This document shows, in pieces, positions 47,507 to 57,989 of a stretch of 64,000 nt of DNA. The stretch is from Luminiphilus sp. (GTDB lineage Bacteria; Pseudomonadota; Gammaproteobacteria; Pseudomonadales; Halieaceae). The position numbers and the translations under genes are program-made. The stretch is from NCBI GenBank assembly GCA_029242325.1, contig JAQWUD010000036.1, forward strand, positions 1 through 64,000. Direction: 5' to 3'. The notes under the pieces are model-generated. The model was given only the letters and a program-made list of their open reading frames with translations. It was not told where the DNA came from and ran no database searches. The first letter of the stretch is position 1, and every line of letters begins with the position of its first letter.

Positions 47507-47863
47507 ATGAGCACCAACAAGATAATTGCCGAGCTTGATGCCGAGCAGATGAACAGGGAGATACCCGAGTTTGCGCCGGGAGACACCGTGGTCGTTCAGG
47601 TTCGTGTCAAAGAGGGTAACCGCGAGCGTCTTCAGGCTTTTGAGGGTGTCTGTATCGGTAAGCGCAATCGAGGCCTGAATTCAGCTTTTACAGTGCGCAA
47701 GATCTCTCATGGTGTGGGCGTGGAAAGGACGTTTCAGACCTACAGCCCGCTCGTAGACAGCATCACCGTCAAACGTCGCGGCGATGTCCGGCAAGCCAAA
47801 CTTTACTACCTCCGAGAGCTGTCCGGTAAAGCCGCTCGTATCAAGGAGAAGCTCTCCTACTGA
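47507..47863 (+). CDS. rplS: 50S ribosomal protein L19
   Basis: A 118-residue protein at the 30S-50S interface. [46 protein letters not shown] and [27 protein letters not shown] are diagnostic. The ATG at 47507 has GGGAGAG upstream. It is 184 nt after trmD; nothing else is recognised in that gap. Confidence 0.97.
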   Translation: MSTNKIIAELDAEQMNREIPEFAPGDTVVVQVRVKEGNRERLQAFEGVCIGKRNRGLNSAFTVRKISHGVGVERTFQTYSPLVDSITVKRRGDVRQAKLYYLRELSGKAARIKEKLSY

Positions 47864-48169
47864 TTAGGGACGTGTCGCACCCGCCCGAGCGATTCCTCAC
47901 ACTCTTTTGGGGTGCAGGGCTTATTGATCCACCGAGTGAGAGCAGGGCTCTGGTGATGGCATACTTCACTGGTTGAGCAGCATGGGGCCGCTATGCCACA
48001 CGCTACCGTTGGGGATCAGGTTTTGGATATCGATGCGCTTGGAAACAGGTGCCGATGCGCCAGCATATCTCCTCATGGCGAAGTGATCAGACCGAGACCT
48101 CGATACGTAGAACCCTTGCAGAGTCATGCTAATTGCATGGCAGCCGAGGCCATGATGGGAGAAATCAGG
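47864..48169. other. Intergenic; position where xerD is often found
   Basis: 306 bases between rplS and dsbC. A 34-codon frame from GTG 47872 reads HPPERFLTLFWGAGLI before a TGA at 47974, faintly like the start of XerD recombinases (HP-x-x-RFL-x-x-LW). The rest shows nothing recognisable. This may be a deletion scar or chance. Confidence 0.3.
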
Positions 48170-48955
48170 ATGATGAACCCAGTGAGAATGTCATGCAGCG
48201 CCGTTGCGGATGCCGTGAGAGCGGTTCTGCTGGCACTCTCTTTCTTGAGTGCTTCGCTGCTGGCCGCTACCGCGAGTCAAGCTGAGGAAGCGCGTGATGT
48301 ATTGGAAACAGCCCTGAGCGGTTTGGTGGGTCAACCGATTGTGATCGAATCTGTTGTTCCGAGCCCCGCACCCGGAATTTCCGAGGTAAAGATTCTTAAC
48401 GGTCCCGTGCTCTATGCCACGGAGGACGGCGCATATTTTTTTCTTAATGGCGACCTGCACCAGACTACAGCTTCAGGCGCGACCAATCTCGCGGAGCAGA
48501 GTCGATCTAAAATCCGTGTAGAGCAACTCGCTAAAATCGGCACCGCGGAAATGGTGGTGTTTGCCCCGCCGGGTGAAACCCGAGACTTCATCACCATCTT
48601 TACCGACGTCACGTGTTTTTATTGCCAAAAGCTGCATCGAGAGGTCGATCAGCTCAATGCGATGGGCATCGAGGTGCGGTATCTGGCATTCCCTCGAGGT
48701 GGAATTCCCTCGGAGGGCGCGACTAAGCTGGCCACCGCCTGGTGCGCGGACGATCAGCAGACGACCCTGACAGAGCTCAAAGCAGGGGTAGACCTCCCGC
48801 TAAACGAATGCGTAGATAATCCGATTGCGGCGCAGTACGAGCTAGGCCAGATCATGGGCGTGTCGGGCACCCCTGCCATCATTACCAGTTCGGGGATGAT
48901 GATCCCGGGTTATCGCCCTGCCGCCGATATTGCCGGTATTCTGGGGCTGAACTGA
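48170..48955 (+). CDS. dsbC: Thiol:disulfide interchange protein DsbC-type
   Basis: A protein of about 261 residues, a periplasmic disulfide isomerase/thioredoxin-fold protein. The signal peptide is AVRAVLLALSFLSASLLAATASQA. The N-terminal dimerisation domain (VKILNGPVLYATEDGAYFFLNGDL) and the thioredoxin domain with active site CFYC in FTDVTCFYCQKLH and cis-Pro in VSGTPAII are present. The ATG at 48170 has GGGAG 8 nt upstream. It precedes alaC-hom-thrC-recJ as in many gammaproteobacteria. Confidence 0.92.
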   Translation: MMNPVRMSCSAVADAVRAVLLALSFLSASLLAATASQAEEARDVLETALSGLVGQPIVIESVVPSPAPGISEVKILNGPVLYATEDGAYFFLNGDLHQTTASGATNLAEQSRSKIRVEQLAKIGTAEMVVFAPPGETRDFITIFTDVTCFYCQKLHREVDQLNAMGIEVRYLAFPRGGIPSEGATKLATAWCADDQQTTLTELKAGVDLPLNECVDNPIAAQYELGQIMGVSGTPAIITSSGMMIPGYRPAADIAGILGLN

Positions 48956-48982
48956 GGCCTGCTGGAGGAAGAGAGTTCGCTA

Positions 48983-50191
48983 ATGGATACCCACTTTCAG
49001 CGCATTGAGCGGCTGCCCCCCTATGTTTTCAACATCATTGGAGAGTTGAAACAGGCAGCCCGGGCGCGTGGCGAGGACATTATTGACTTCGGCATGGGTA
49101 ATCCCGACCAGCCGACACCAGAGCACATTGTGGAAAAACTGCGCGACACCGTCTCGCGGGGTGACACGCATCGTTACTCGCAGTCCAAAGGCATCCCCCG
49201 TTTACGCAGGGCCATATGCGATTGGTATGAACGCCGCTACTCGGTGACACTGAATTCTGAAACTGAGGCGATTGTGACACTGGGATCCAAAGAGGGTCTG
49301 GCGCACCTCGCTTTGGCGACCACGGGTGTGGGCGATGCCATTCTTGTACCTAATCCAAGCTACCCCATTCACCCCTACGGGTTTGTGATCTCTGGTGCAG
49401 ATCTTCGCCACGTCCCCATGAGAAGCGAGGCCGGCTTCCTCGATCAGCTCGAGCAGGCTATCCGCAACACCTACCCTAAACCCAAAATGTTGGTGCTGAA
49501 TTTCCCCTCCAACCCCACTGGACATTGCGTGGAGTTACCCTTTTTCGAGCAAGTTGTAGAAATCGCGCTGCAGCACGAAATTTGGGTGGTTCATGATCTC
49601 GCCTACGCTGATCTGGTGTTCGACGGCTATACGGCACCGAGTATTCTCCAAGTGCCTGGTGCCAGAGACATAGCGGTGGAGTTTTTTACCCTGTCGAAAA
49701 GTTACAACATGCCGGGTTGGCGCGTAGGTTTCTGTTGTGGAAACCCGGAGCTGATCGCCGCACTGACGCGCATTAAGTCTTACCTTGATTACGGTATCTT
49801 TACGCCGGTGCAGGTAGCGGCCATTGCTGCCCTTGAGGGCGACCAGCAGTGCGTGCAAGATATTTGCGAAATGTATCGACGCAGACGAGATGTGCTGTGC
49901 CAAGGGCTGAATGAGGCCGGTTGGCAGGTCACTCCCCCCAAGGCCACCATGTTTGTGTGGGCTGAAATTCCTGAAGCGTTTAGACACATGGGATCTGTGG
50001 AGTTCAGCAAATTGCTGTTGCAGCGCGGCGGCGTCGCGGTATCACCCGGCGTTGGTTTCGGTGAATATGGTGAAGGGTTCGTGCGCTTTGGTTTGATCGA
50101 AAACGAACATCGTACGCGTCAGGCGATCCGAGGTATCAAGCGCGTACTCCGGCAGGGTCCGCCCGTCTCAGCAGAGATTCTCTCGGCATGA
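48983..50191 (+). CDS. alaC: Alanine-forming aminotransferase AlaC-type
   Basis: A 402-residue fold-type I PLP enzyme. DFGMGNPDQPTPEHIVEKL, the PLP-phosphate region GSKEGLAHLA, LNFPSNPTGH, the Asp/Tyr pair VHDLAYADLVFDG, the Schiff-base lysine in TLSKSYNMPGWRVGF, and the substrate-carboxylate Arg in FVRFGLIEN are all present. AlaC makes alanine from pyruvate and glutamate. It overlaps hom by 4 nt and so shares the operon for aspartate-family amino acids. Confidence 0.9.
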   Translation: MDTHFQRIERLPPYVFNIIGELKQAARARGEDIIDFGMGNPDQPTPEHIVEKLRDTVSRGDTHRYSQSKGIPRLRRAICDWYERRYSVTLNSETEAIVTLGSKEGLAHLALATTGVGDAILVPNPSYPIHPYGFVISGADLRHVPMRSEAGFLDQLEQAIRNTYPKPKMLVLNFPSNPTGHCVELPFFEQVVEIALQHEIWVVHDLAYADLVFDGYTAPSILQVPGARDIAVEFFTLSKSYNMPGWRVGFCCGNPELIAALTRIKSYLDYGIFTPVQVAAIAALEGDQQCVQDICEMYRRRRDVLCQGLNEAGWQVTPPKATMFVWAEIPEAFRHMGSVEFSKLLLQRGGVAVSPGVGFGEYGEGFVRFGLIENEHRTRQAIRGIKRVLRQGPPVSAEILSA

Positions 50192-51492
50192 GTGATGACA
50201 AACTGCTCAATATCGGGGTGTGCGGCGTGGGCACCGTGGGGCTGGCGGTCATCGATATCGTCAATAGCCAAACTGCAATGCTGGCGGATCGCGCCACCTG
50301 CCCTGTTCAACTGACCCACGTGGGAGCGAGGCGGGAGCACGTTGATCATCATTACGGTGATGCGCTTGTCAGTCGCGATGTCATGGACGTCGCGCGTGAC
50401 CCCAATGTGGATGTGCTGGTGGAGTTGATTGGTGGCACCACTGTCGCGTATGACCTGATCAAGCTTGCCATTGCAGAAGGCAAACATGTTGTCACGGCGA
50501 ATAAGGCACTGATCGCGGAGCATGGTAACGAGCTGATTGCTTTGGCCGAGACGGCTGGGGTGCAGATTCGTTTCGAGGCGGCCGTTGCCGGCGGTATACC
50601 TATAATCAAGGTCTTGCGCGAGTCTTTGGCGGCGAACCAGATCACTGAGCTTGCTGGGATCATTAACGGTACCGGTAACTTTATCCTGACCGAGATGAGC
50701 ACCAAGGGGCGCGCATTTGATGAGGTGCTGGCGGAGGCGCAGGCGCTGGGGTATGCGGAAGCGGACCCAACGTTCGACATTGACGGCACCGATGCGGCCC
50801 ACAAACTGGTGATCCTCTCTTCGTTGGCTTTTGGCATTCCTCTCAGCATCGATGCGCCGGTGAAACAAGGTATCAATGAGCTCACTCCAGCTGATCTTGA
50901 GTACGCCGCTGCCTTGGGTTACCGAGTCAAGCATCTTGGTATTGCCCGCGTTAGCGAGGCGGGGGTGGAGATGAGAGTGCATCCCACACTGATTCCAGAC
51001 AATAAGCAGTTGGCCTCCGTTGACGGGGTGCTCAATGCCGTGATGGTCTCGGGTGATGCAGTGGGTGAATTGGTTTTGGTTGGACCGGGTGCAGGCGGGG
51101 CAGCGACTGCTTCATCCGTGTGTGCCGACGTGGTAGATATTGCGCGCAATATGATGGGTTCGGGCCCAGCCTTGGGTGTGCCAGCCACTCAGCTGGTGGC
51201 AAAGCCGTTCATCCCTGCTGGTGATATCGCGAGCGAGTGGTATGTGCGGCTGACTGCGGCTGATCGACCTGGCGTGATGTCTGATATCACCCATGTGCTG
51301 GCGAGCCACGAGATCAGTATCGAATCCCTCGTCCAGAAACCACCCGCCACCGGTGCTGATGAGGTGCCCATTATTTTGCTAACGCATCTCGCTTCTGAAT
51401 CGGCAATGAAGGTAGCAATGAAAGAAATTATGTTGCTGGAAGAGGTGCATTCCGAGTACGCATTGCTTCGAGTTGAAGCTTTCGAACACTGA
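50188..51492 (+). CDS. hom: Homoserine dehydrogenase
   Basis: A 434-residue NAD(P)H-dependent enzyme converting aspartate semialdehyde to homoserine. The nucleotide site is IGVCGVGTVGLAV. VVTANKALIAEHG, EAAVAGGIPIIKVLRE, LAGIINGTGNFILTEM and the catalytic-site region AEADPTFDIDGTDAAHKL follow. A C-terminal ACT domain (VRLTAADRPGVMSDITHVLASHEISIESL) would give feedback control by threonine. It follows alaC and precedes thrC. Confidence 0.96.
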   Translation: MSDDKLLNIGVCGVGTVGLAVIDIVNSQTAMLADRATCPVQLTHVGARREHVDHHYGDALVSRDVMDVARDPNVDVLVELIGGTTVAYDLIKLAIAEGKHVVTANKALIAEHGNELIALAETAGVQIRFEAAVAGGIPIIKVLRESLAANQITELAGIINGTGNFILTEMSTKGRAFDEVLAEAQALGYAEADPTFDIDGTDAAHKLVILSSLAFGIPLSIDAPVKQGINELTPADLEYAAALGYRVKHLGIARVSEAGVEMRVHPTLIPDNKQLASVDGVLNAVMVSGDAVGELVLVGPGAGGAATASSVCADVVDIARNMMGSGPALGVPATQLVAKPFIPAGDIASEWYVRLTAADRPGVMSDITHVLASHEISIESLVQKPPATGADEVPIILLTHLASESAMKVAMKEIMLLEEVHSEYALLRVEAFEH

Positions 51493-51536
51493 TATGTCTG
51501 AATTGACTGGGCTATTTCAATGACAGGAAGTGGACA

Positions 51537-52937
51537 GTGACCCTCCGCTATCGTAGTACCCGAGGCCAAGCTCCTTCGCTTGATTTCGAGGGCGTCTTAT
51601 TGGCAGGTCTGGCCAAGGATGGTGGCCTGTATTTGCCGGAGGCGTTGCCTGCGTTCAGTGCCGCAGAGCTCAGTGCCATGCGCGGCATGTCCTATACCGA
51701 GCTCGCCACCACTGTCATTTCCCCATTCGTAGAGGGCAGCATCGATCGGGATACTCTCTCGCAGCTGGTTGAGGCGTCGTATCGAGACTTCCGGCATCAG
51801 GCCGTTGCGCCTCTGCTGCAGTTGGATCATGACCAATGGCTGCTCGAACTTTTCCATGGTCCTACATTGGCCTTCAAGGATTTTGCCCTCCAATTACTCG
51901 GACGCCTGCTGGATCACGTTCTCACTCGACGGGGCGAGAAGGTCGTCATTATGGGCGCAACCTCGGGTGATACGGGCAGTGCAGCAATCGAGGGATGCCG
52001 CCATTGCGAGCATGTCGATATTTTTATCCTTTACCCCGATGGCCGCGTGTCCGATGTGCAGCGTCGGCAGATGACGACTGTACCGGGAGGGAACATTCAT
52101 AACCTCGCGATCCGCGGTAACTTTGACGACTGTCAGGCGTTGGTAAAGGCCAGTTTTGTCGCCGACGCGTTCCTTCCCGAAGGACGCTCTTTGGTCGCAG
52201 TGAATTCCATCAATTGGGCGCGGATCATGGCCCAGATCGTGTATTACTTTTACGCTGCCTTCGCCCTGGGCGGGCCCGACAGGCCGGTGAACTTTTCGGT
52301 GCCTACAGGAAATTTTGGCGATATTTATGCGGGCTACCTTGCACATCGTATGGGCTTGCCCATCAATAATTTGGTGATTGCGACCAATCGAAACGATGTG
52401 CTGCATCGCATGCTGACTACCGGCACTTACGCCAGACAGCCCATTGAGGCCTCGCTCTCGCCCAGCATGGATATTTCCATCTCGTCCAATTTCGAGCGCC
52501 TGCTCTTTGACTTATATGACGGGAACGCCACCCAGGTTGCCCAGCTCATGAATGATTTCTCTCGGGGGCAGATCCAGCTTGCTGAGGGCGTACTGGGCAA
52601 GGCGCAGGCGTTGTTCACCAGCGCACGCGTATCCGATGAAGAAACCTGTGACGAGATCCGCTACATGTGGCAACGGACAGGGCAACTGATGGATCCCCAC
52701 ACCGCCATCGGCACCCGCGCAGCGAGGCTGTGTAGTCGCGCCGGTGAGGGCCCTATGGTGACCCTATCCACCGCGCACCCTGCCAAGTTTCCCGCCGCCG
52801 TCGCCAAGGCCGAAACGGATCAGATACCGCAGTTGCCGGCTCACCTGGCGGATCTTTTCGATCGGGAAGAGCGCTTCGATACGCTTGATAATGATATCGC
52901 TGCTATTCATGCCTTTATGGCGGAAAAGTGCCTCTGA
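51537..52937 (+). CDS. thrC: Threonine synthase
   Basis: A 466-residue PLP enzyme converting O-phosphohomoserine to threonine. MTLRYRSTRGQAPSLDFEGVLLAGLAKDGGLYLP is the classic N-terminus. The PLP lysine is in HGPTLAFKDFALQLLG, followed by GATSGDTGSAAIEG and NFSVPTGNFGDIYAGYLA. The GTG start lies in the usual place. It is the last amino-acid gene before recJ, which starts 10 nt before the thrC end in another frame. Confidence 0.96.
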   Translation: MTLRYRSTRGQAPSLDFEGVLLAGLAKDGGLYLPEALPAFSAAELSAMRGMSYTELATTVISPFVEGSIDRDTLSQLVEASYRDFRHQAVAPLLQLDHDQWLLELFHGPTLAFKDFALQLLGRLLDHVLTRRGEKVVIMGATSGDTGSAAIEGCRHCEHVDIFILYPDGRVSDVQRRQMTTVPGGNIHNLAIRGNFDDCQALVKASFVADAFLPEGRSLVAVNSINWARIMAQIVYYFYAAFALGGPDRPVNFSVPTGNFGDIYAGYLAHRMGLPINNLVIATNRNDVLHRMLTTGTYARQPIEASLSPSMDISISSNFERLLFDLYDGNATQVAQLMNDFSRGQIQLAEGVLGKAQALFTSARVSDEETCDEIRYMWQRTGQLMDPHTAIGTRAARLCSRAGEGPMVTLSTAHPAKFPAAVAKAETDQIPQLPAHLADLFDREERFDTLDNDIAAIHAFMAEKCL

Positions 52938-54661
52938 AGGCACCCGCCATTCGTCGGCGCCAGGCCGACGTTTCTGCCGCGCTTCAGGGCACTGAATTAC
53001 CCGATGTGTTGAAGCGTGTATACGCCAACCGCGGCGTTCAGGACCCCGCCGAACTCGCTCTCACGCTCGATCAATTATTGCCGCCGACACAACTCAAAGG
53101 TATTGCTGAGGCCTCAGAGCTATTAGCTGACGCGGTGGAGGGCGATGCTCGGGTACTGATTGTGGGCGATTTCGATGCCGATGGCGCCACCAGCTGTGCC
53201 ATGGCGGTATCGGTATTGCGACAGATGGGTCTCAGGGAGGTCGCTTACCTGGTCCCCAATCGTTTTGAATTTGGCTACGGGCTGACGCCGGAAATCGTCG
53301 AGTTGGCCTCAGCCCAGACGCCAGATTTGATTGTCACTGTGGACAACGGCATATCGAGTATTGAGGGGGTTTTGGCTGCGCAGGCGATGGGTATCAGCGT
53401 ACTGGTGACGGATCATCACTTACCCGGGAATGAGCTCCCGTCTGCAGAGGTGATTGTTAATCCCAACCAGCCTGACTGCGGTTTTGCCAGCAAGGCGTTG
53501 GCCGGTGTAGGTGTCATGTTCTATGTGCTGAGCGCTTTGCGCGCAGCGCTCCGGCAGCGTGGCTGGTTTGATACCGAAGGCATAGCGGAACCTAATTTAG
53601 GGGATGTGCTGGATCTGGTGGCGCTGGGCACCGTGGCAGACGTTGTGCCGCTTGATCGCAATAACCGCGTTTTGGTGGCAGCGGGTTTGGCGCGGATGCG
53701 CAGCGGCCGCGCACGGCCAGGCATCGAAGCATTGTTCGAAGTGGCGGGCCGGGACCATAGACAGGCAAGCGCTTCAGACTTGGGTTTTACCATTGGTCCG
53801 CGCCTGAACGCGGCGGGCAGGCTGGAGGATATGTCGATTGGCATCGAGTGCCTGCTGGCAGAGTCATCTTTGGCCGCGAGGCAACTGGCGAAAAAACTTC
53901 ACAATCTCAATCGAGAGCGCCGCGACATCGAGCAGTCGATGCAGCAGGATGCGATCGCGCAGCTGGAATCATTGGAACTTGCACCCGCTGAGCTCCCCTT
54001 CGCCATGACGCTGTTCGACCCAGACTGGCACCAAGGGGTGATTGGAATCCTTGCCTCTCGGATACGGGAGCGTATTCACCGGCCAACGGTTGTGTTCGCC
54101 GACGCGGGCGAGGGAATGCTGAAAGGATCGGGACGATCCATCGCAGGGCTGCATTTGCGAGACGCACTGGATCGTGTGGCCACGAGCCACCCGGGGTTGC
54201 TAGAAAAATTTGGTGGGCATGCCATGGCAGCCGGTTTGACTTTGGCCAAAGCGGATCTGGACTCTTTTAAGACCGCACTGAATGTGGCCGTAGCCGACAT
54301 ATTGGGTCATGTGGCGCCGGAGCCCACAGAGGACAGCGACGGCGAACTCGTAGCGTCCGATTTCAGCCTTCACTTGGCCGAGGCGCTTTCGAGTGGCGGC
54401 CCTTGGGGGCAACGCTTCCCCGAGCCACTCTTTGATGGCAACTTTCAGGTGAGTCGGCACCGAATCGTGGGTGATAAGCACCTTAAACTGACCTTGTCAG
54501 CTGACGGAGTCGAGATGGAAGCCATCGCCTTTAATATTGATGTGGACACTTGGGTGGAACGACCTTTGTCTCACATTGGTGCTCTGTACCGGCTGGATGT
54601 GAACGAGTATCGCGGCAACCGCAGTGTGCAACTGGTGATCAACGCTTTTTGGCCCATCTAG
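52928..54661 (+). CDS. recJ: Single-stranded-DNA-specific exonuclease RecJ
   Basis: A 577-residue 5'-3' ssDNA exonuclease for recombination and mismatch repair. DHH-family motifs: GDFDADGATSCAM (motif I), VTVDNGISS (II), VTDHHLPG (III), LDLVALGTVADVVPL (IV) and, in the DHHA1 domain, FGGHAMAAGLTL. A C-terminal OB-like part follows. The start is a GTG overlapping the end of thrC. recJ directly before prfB-lysS is the conserved gammaproteobacterial order. Confidence 0.95.
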   Translation: MPLKAPAIRRRQADVSAALQGTELPDVLKRVYANRGVQDPAELALTLDQLLPPTQLKGIAEASELLADAVEGDARVLIVGDFDADGATSCAMAVSVLRQMGLREVAYLVPNRFEFGYGLTPEIVELASAQTPDLIVTVDNGISSIEGVLAAQAMGISVLVTDHHLPGNELPSAEVIVNPNQPDCGFASKALAGVGVMFYVLSALRAALRQRGWFDTEGIAEPNLGDVLDLVALGTVADVVPLDRNNRVLVAAGLARMRSGRARPGIEALFEVAGRDHRQASASDLGFTIGPRLNAAGRLEDMSIGIECLLAESSLAARQLAKKLHNLNRERRDIEQSMQQDAIAQLESLELAPAELPFAMTLFDPDWHQGVIGILASRIRERIHRPTVVFADAGEGMLKGSGRSIAGLHLRDALDRVATSHPGLLEKFGGHAMAAGLTLAKADLDSFKTALNVAVADILGHVAPEPTEDSDGELVASDFSLHLAEALSSGGPWGQRFPEPLFDGNFQVSRHRIVGDKHLKLTLSADGVEMEAIAFNIDVDTWVERPLSHIGALYRLDVNEYRGNRSVQLVINAFWPI

Positions 54662-54767
54662 CCCTTTCAGAGCAAGCCGTTGATATGGCGCGCCGGTGCG
54701 CAACCCGCTAGACTCCTGCCCCTTATCAAGATCTGCCCTGCGAGAGCGGGGCATTATTGGAAGCACT

Positions 54768-55863
54768 GTGGAAATAGCACCGCTTATCAATCAAATCAAA
54801 GACATTCGCGCGCGGACTGACGTGCTTAGGGGGTATCTTTGACTACGCTGTTAAACAGGACAGACTGAAAGAAGTAGAGCTCGAGCTCGCAGAACCCAGT
54901 GTCTGGGATGATCCCGATACAGCGCAGGCCTTGGGCCGCGAAAGAGCCTCACTCGAAGCCGTGGTGACTACCATCGAAACACTCGATGTAGGGTGTGACG
55001 ATGCGAGTGACTTGCTGGACCTTGCCGTAGAAGAGGACGACGAGGAGACGGCGCTCTCTGTAGAACAGGACCTCACCTCACTCGAGGCCGAGTTGGGGAA
55101 GCTCGAGTTTCGTCGCATGTTTTCGGGTGAGACTGACCCTAACAATGCTTACCTTGATATTCAGTCTGGCTCTGGCGGTACCGAAGCGCAGGATTGGGCC
55201 GAGATGTTATTGAGGATGTATTTGCGCTGGGGCGAGGACAAAGGTTTTAAAACCACACTCGTAGAAGCCTCCGCAGGCGAGGTCGCGGGCCTCAAAAGTG
55301 CAACGATTCAGTTCCAAGGTGATTATGCATTTGGCTGGCTGCGCACAGAGACGGGTGTTCATCGACTGGTACGCAAGTCTCCTTTTGACAGTGGCGGCCG
55401 CCGCCATACATCGTTTGCTTCAGTCTTTGTCTCCCCAGAGATTGACGACAATATCGAGATAGAAATTAACCCCGCTGATCTCCGGGTGGATACCTATCGA
55501 TCATCCGGCGCGGGTGGGCAGCATGTAAACACAACTGATTCTGCTGTGCGGATCACGCATGAGCCTTCAGGTGTCGTATCGAGCTGCCAAACAGAGCGTT
55601 CCCAGCATCAGAATCGAGACAACGCGATGAAGCAGTTACGAGCAAAATTGTATGAAATGGAAATGCTGAAGCGCAATGCGGAAAAACAGGCGATGGAAGA
55701 TAGCAAGGCCGACATCGGCTGGGGAAGCCAGATACGGTCATATGTCTTGGACGATTCGCGGATCAAGGACTTACGGACCGGAGTGGAGACGCGCAACACA
55801 CAATCGGTTTTGGATGGCGCACTTGATCCTTTCATTCAGGCATCCCTCAAGCAGGGACTTTGA
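54768..55863 (+). CDS. prfB: Peptide chain release factor 2 (programmed +1 frameshift)
   Basis: RF2 of 364 residues, encoded as 54768-54839 joined to 54841-55863. The first 24 codons begin with GTG ([24 protein letters not shown]) and end at an in-frame TGA (54840), which is skipped by a +1 shift. The main frame gives [16 protein letters not shown]. The stop-codon recognition motif SPF is present in [13 protein letters not shown], and the peptidyl-hydrolysis motif GGQ in [18 protein letters not shown]. It releases peptides at UGA and UAA. It overlaps lysS only if lysS starts at its earliest codon. Confidence 0.97.
54828..54842 (+). promoter_or_regulatory. prfB recoding site
   Basis: AGGGGG-TAT-CTT-TGA: an internal Shine-Dalgarno-like run, the slippery CTT codon and the TGA stop, the same as the E. 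coli prfB autoregulatory signal. Confidence 0.95.
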
Positions 55864-55886
55864 CCTTATGCGTAATGGAGAGACTC

Positions 55887-57371
55887 GTGGATAACGCGCA
55901 GCAACCCGACGACGAGAACCGTTTAATCGCTGAACGGCGGGCGAAACTGTCTGCGCTGCGAGAGCAGGGGCCGGCCTTTCCCAATGATTTTCGGCGCAGC
56001 GCTCTGGCGGGAGATCTGCAGATAGAATTTGAGCAGGCGGACAAAGCGGATTTGGAGGCGGCAGGGCATCACCATGCAGTCGCTGGTCGGTTGATCCGCA
56101 ATCGTGGCGCCTTTTTGCTGATACAGGACGGGTCAGGCACGATCCAGCTCTATATCAATCGGGAAAAATTATCCGAAGACGCGGTTCAGGCCATCAAGAC
56201 CTGGGATCTGGGAGACATTGTCGCAGCTTCCGGGCCTGTGCATCGCAGTGGCAAGGGCGATCTTTACATCAACATGGACGAGGGGCGATTGCTGACCAAG
56301 GCACTGCGGCCCCTACCCGATAAATACCATGGTCTGGTGGATCAGGAGCTACGCTATCGACAGCGCTATGTGGATCTCATCGTGAACCCCGAGGTGCGTG
56401 AAATCTTCCGCGTGCGAGCAGCGACGATCCAATGCATCCGACAGTTTCTGGCTGACCGCCAGTTTGTCGAAGTTGAGACACCGATGCTGCATCCCATTGC
56501 TGGGGGGGCAACGGCTAGGCCTTTTATCACGCATCACAACGCGCTGGACATGGAAATGTATCTCCGTGTGGCGCCGGAGTTATATCTCAAGCGTTTGACA
56601 GTGGGCGGACTGGAAAAGGTATTTGAGATTAACCGTAATTTCCGCAACGAAGGTCTGTCCACCAGACACAACCCCGAGTTCACCATGCTGGAGTTCTATT
56701 GGGCCTATGCGGACTACCGTGATGCGATGGACCTTACCGAGACGCTCATGCGTGAGCTGACACAAACTGTATTGGGTACCACCGACGTGACGTATGGCGA
56801 GAATACCTTTCATTTTGATCGCCCGTTTCAGCGCATGACGGTTGTGGAGGCCATCCTCAAATACAATCCGCAACTCGGTGCCGAGGATATTGCTGATAGA
56901 GAATCTGCAGCCCGTGTCGCAAGCGCGCTGGATATCAGAGTCGAGGCAAGTTGGGGGCTTGGTAAGATTCAGATCGAAATTTTTGAGGAGACGGCAGAAT
57001 CACAGTTACAGGAACCCACTTTCATCACCGCTTATCCCACCGAGGTATCACCGCTTGCGCGCCGCAGCGATGAAGATCCGTTTGTTACTGATCGGTTCGA
57101 ATTCTTTGTAGGGGGACGCGAATTGGCAAATGGCTTTAGTGAGTTGAATGACGCCGAAGATCAGGCAGAGCGATTCAGGGCCCAAGTGGCCGCTAAAGAA
57201 GCGGGCGATGACGAGGCGATGCACTTTGATCACGATTATATTCGGGCGTTGGAGTATGGATTGCCCCCCACAGCGGGCGAGGGTATCGGCATCGATCGTT
57301 TGGTGATGTTGCTGACCAACTCACCCTCTATCCGTGATGTGATTTTGTTTCCTCACTTGCGCCATGAGTAA
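55887..57371 (+). CDS. lysS: Lysyl-tRNA synthetase (class II)
   Basis: A protein of about 494 residues that charges tRNA-Lys. The N-terminal OB anticodon-binding domain has [25 protein letters not shown]. The class II motifs are: motif 1 region [20 protein letters not shown], motif 2 [26 protein letters not shown], and motif 3 [12 protein letters not shown]. The GTG at 55887 is chosen because GGAGA lies about 6 nt before it; ATG 55875 and TTG 55860 are upstream alternatives. It follows prfB as in E. coli. Confidence 0.96.
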   Translation: MDNAQQPDDENRLIAERRAKLSALREQGPAFPNDFRRSALAGDLQIEFEQADKADLEAAGHHHAVAGRLIRNRGAFLLIQDGSGTIQLYINREKLSEDAVQAIKTWDLGDIVAASGPVHRSGKGDLYINMDEGRLLTKALRPLPDKYHGLVDQELRYRQRYVDLIVNPEVREIFRVRAATIQCIRQFLADRQFVEVETPMLHPIAGGATARPFITHHNALDMEMYLRVAPELYLKRLTVGGLEKVFEINRNFRNEGLSTRHNPEFTMLEFYWAYADYRDAMDLTETLMRELTQTVLGTTDVTYGENTFHFDRPFQRMTVVEAILKYNPQLGAEDIADRESAARVASALDIRVEASWGLGKIQIEIFEETAESQLQEPTFITAYPTEVSPLARRSDEDPFVTDRFEFFVGGRELANGFSELNDAEDQAERFRAQVAAKEAGDDEAMHFDHDYIRALEYGLPPTAGEGIGIDRLVMLLTNSPSIRDVILFPHLRHE

Positions 57372-57449
57372 CCCTTTCGGGACGTTAGCTCGCTGGTCAG
57401 TCAAGGCCCCTCGGTGCTAAGCTCTAGCCGAGTGATAGGGGAGTCTATA

Positions 57450-57989
57450 GTGCGTTACTGGCACCACTTGGTCGTATTCATTTTCGTTATTGGCGTCTCA
57501 CTATCAGGTTGTGGCCTCACACCCGCTGTAGACGGCGGTACCGGGCAGACTTCGGCGGCAGTGACTGAGCCAGAGGGTGTGACGAAGGCTGAACCGATGC
57601 ATGATGGCGACCACGCCTCTGCCCCGGTGCCCGAGGATCACTTTTACATGGCGATGCATAAGCTGACGGACGGAAATCTTGTTGGCGCGCGAGCATTGTT
57701 GGTGCTGCACGCCGCGACCGGCAATCCTATCTATGTTGAAGAGGCGAGGTTAGGCACTGCGCTCCTCGACTTGTTGGAGCAAGGGCCCGGGATGTCGACG
57801 AGTTCAACGCTGGATTCTACGAGCGAGCGCATACTGTTACTGCAATCCGTCCTGAGATTGGTCGATGCCCTAGAGGGCGACCTCATTGACCTCAACGATC
57901 GCAATCAAGCGCTGTCGTTGGACCTTGATAAGCGTGAGGAGGCTTTGAAGCGCCTGCGCGAGCTTACGCTGGGTCAGCCGGAAGGCTAA
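57450..57989 (+). CDS. Putative lipoprotein of unknown function
   Basis: A 179-residue protein. The GTG start at 57450 has GGGGAG 6 nt upstream. A signal peptide with lipobox LSGC ([16 protein letters not shown]) indicates lipidation. The mature part has a Ser/Thr/Glu linker, a helical repeat-like section ([40 protein letters not shown]) and a C-terminal coiled coil ([28 protein letters not shown]). It converges with the sensor kinase at 57964 and overlaps its end by 26 nt. A QseG-like partner role is possible but unproven. Confidence 0.75.
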   Translation: MRYWHHLVVFIFVIGVSLSGCGLTPAVDGGTGQTSAAVTEPEGVTKAEPMHDGDHASAPVPEDHFYMAMHKLTDGNLVGARALLVLHAATGNPIYVEEARLGTALLDLLEQGPGMSTSSTLDSTSERILLLQSVLRLVDALEGDLIDLNDRNQALSLDLDKREEALKRLRELTLGQPEG

